A stretch of 5,722 bases of DNA, taken from the NCBI GenBank assembly GCA_900550175.1, contig URQX01000102.1:1-5722 (forward strand), written 5' to 3'. The notes beneath the pieces are model-generated. The model saw only the letters and a program-made list of their open reading frames with translations. It did no database searches and had not been told where the DNA came from. Position numbers and translations under genes: made by a program. Shown piece by piece: positions 5,679 through 5,722 of the stretch (the stretch's first letter is position 1; each line of letters begins with the position of its first letter). This DNA comes from an uncultured Veillonella sp. (GTDB lineage: Bacteria; Bacillota; Negativicutes; Veillonellales; Veillonellaceae).

Positions 5679-5703
5679 TACTTATACTACTCGATTATAA
5701 GTA
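5679..5703. promoter_or_regulatory. LysR-type dyad over the regulator's own promoter region
   Basis: TACTTATA (5679-5686) and TATAAGTA (5696-5703) form perfect 8-bp arms around nine bases. The dyad contains a centred T-N11-A (T5685 to A5697), the general LysR-family recognition pattern. It overlaps the candidate promoter of the LysR gene, fitting negative autoregulation or, if a divergent gene lies beyond the window, control of that gene. Confidence 0.55.
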
Positions 5704-5712
5704 TTTAAGCAA
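5684..5712 (-). promoter_or_regulatory. Possible promoter of the LysR gene
   Basis: On the minus strand TTGCTT (5707-5712) and TAGTAT (5684-5689) are spaced by 17 bases. An alternative is a perfect TATAAT at 5694-5699 whose -35 would be the unimpressive ATATAT at the window edge. The choice between them is uncertain; both overlap the LysR-like dyad. Confidence 0.4.
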
Positions 5713-5722
5713 TGTTATATAT

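Noticed and set aside
1..5722. CRISPR array, tRNA, rRNA, toxin-antitoxin or phage genes
   Set aside because: No regularly spaced repeats, tRNA-like cloverleaf, rRNA segment or such protein families were seen on either strand.

Overview
This is a low-GC bacterial window. The gene set suggests a member of the Negativicutes, most likely Veillonella or a close relative: a Firmicutes-type G5/3D cell-wall protein, strong AGGAGG-type ribosome binding sites, a fused MsrA-MsrB and AT-rich intergenic DNA. The assignment rests on recognition and composition only, not on a database match.

Layout. (1) Positions 1-749, plus strand: the C-terminal 248 codons of polyphosphate kinase 1, closed by a terminator at 804-830. 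(2) Positions 831-1174: an AT-rich intergenic region with a near-consensus sigma-A promoter just ahead of the next gene. (3) Positions 1175-2152, plus strand: a membrane-anchored or secreted cell-wall protein with two DUF348 repeats, a G5 domain and a 3D domain. (4) Positions 2153-2270: two tandem hairpin terminators, both apparently bidirectional, between convergent genes. (5) Positions 2271-4331, minus strand: a two-gene operon, transcribed first through a short MetE-like (core methionine synthase, YxjG/YxjH-type) gene and then through msrAB. The stop codon of the first directly abuts the start codon of the second. (6) Positions 4332-4714: a 383-base intergenic region with the operon promoter, several dyads, and a terminator hairpin whose loop appears to hold a 45-bp insertion-sequence-like element. 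(7) Positions 4715-5653, minus strand: a LysR-type regulator, with a LysR-like dyad over its own promoter region.

How the genes fit together. The MetE-like protein and MsrAB both concern methionine: one probably makes or methylates it from a thiol acceptor, the other repairs its sulfoxides. The adjacent LysR regulator on the same strand could control them, but it lies in its own transcription unit behind a terminator, so this is inference. The polyphosphate kinase and the 3D protein have no evident link to the methionine genes.

The most unusual structure is at 4579-4656. A perfect 13-bp terminator stem encloses a 45-bp imperfect palindrome with IS3-like tips, flanked by a 3-bp direct repeat (TAA). 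Removing the element and one repeat copy restores a simple terminator with a TAAT tetraloop. I read it as a miniature or internally deleted insertion element that landed in a terminator loop. I see no complete novel multi-gene system here.
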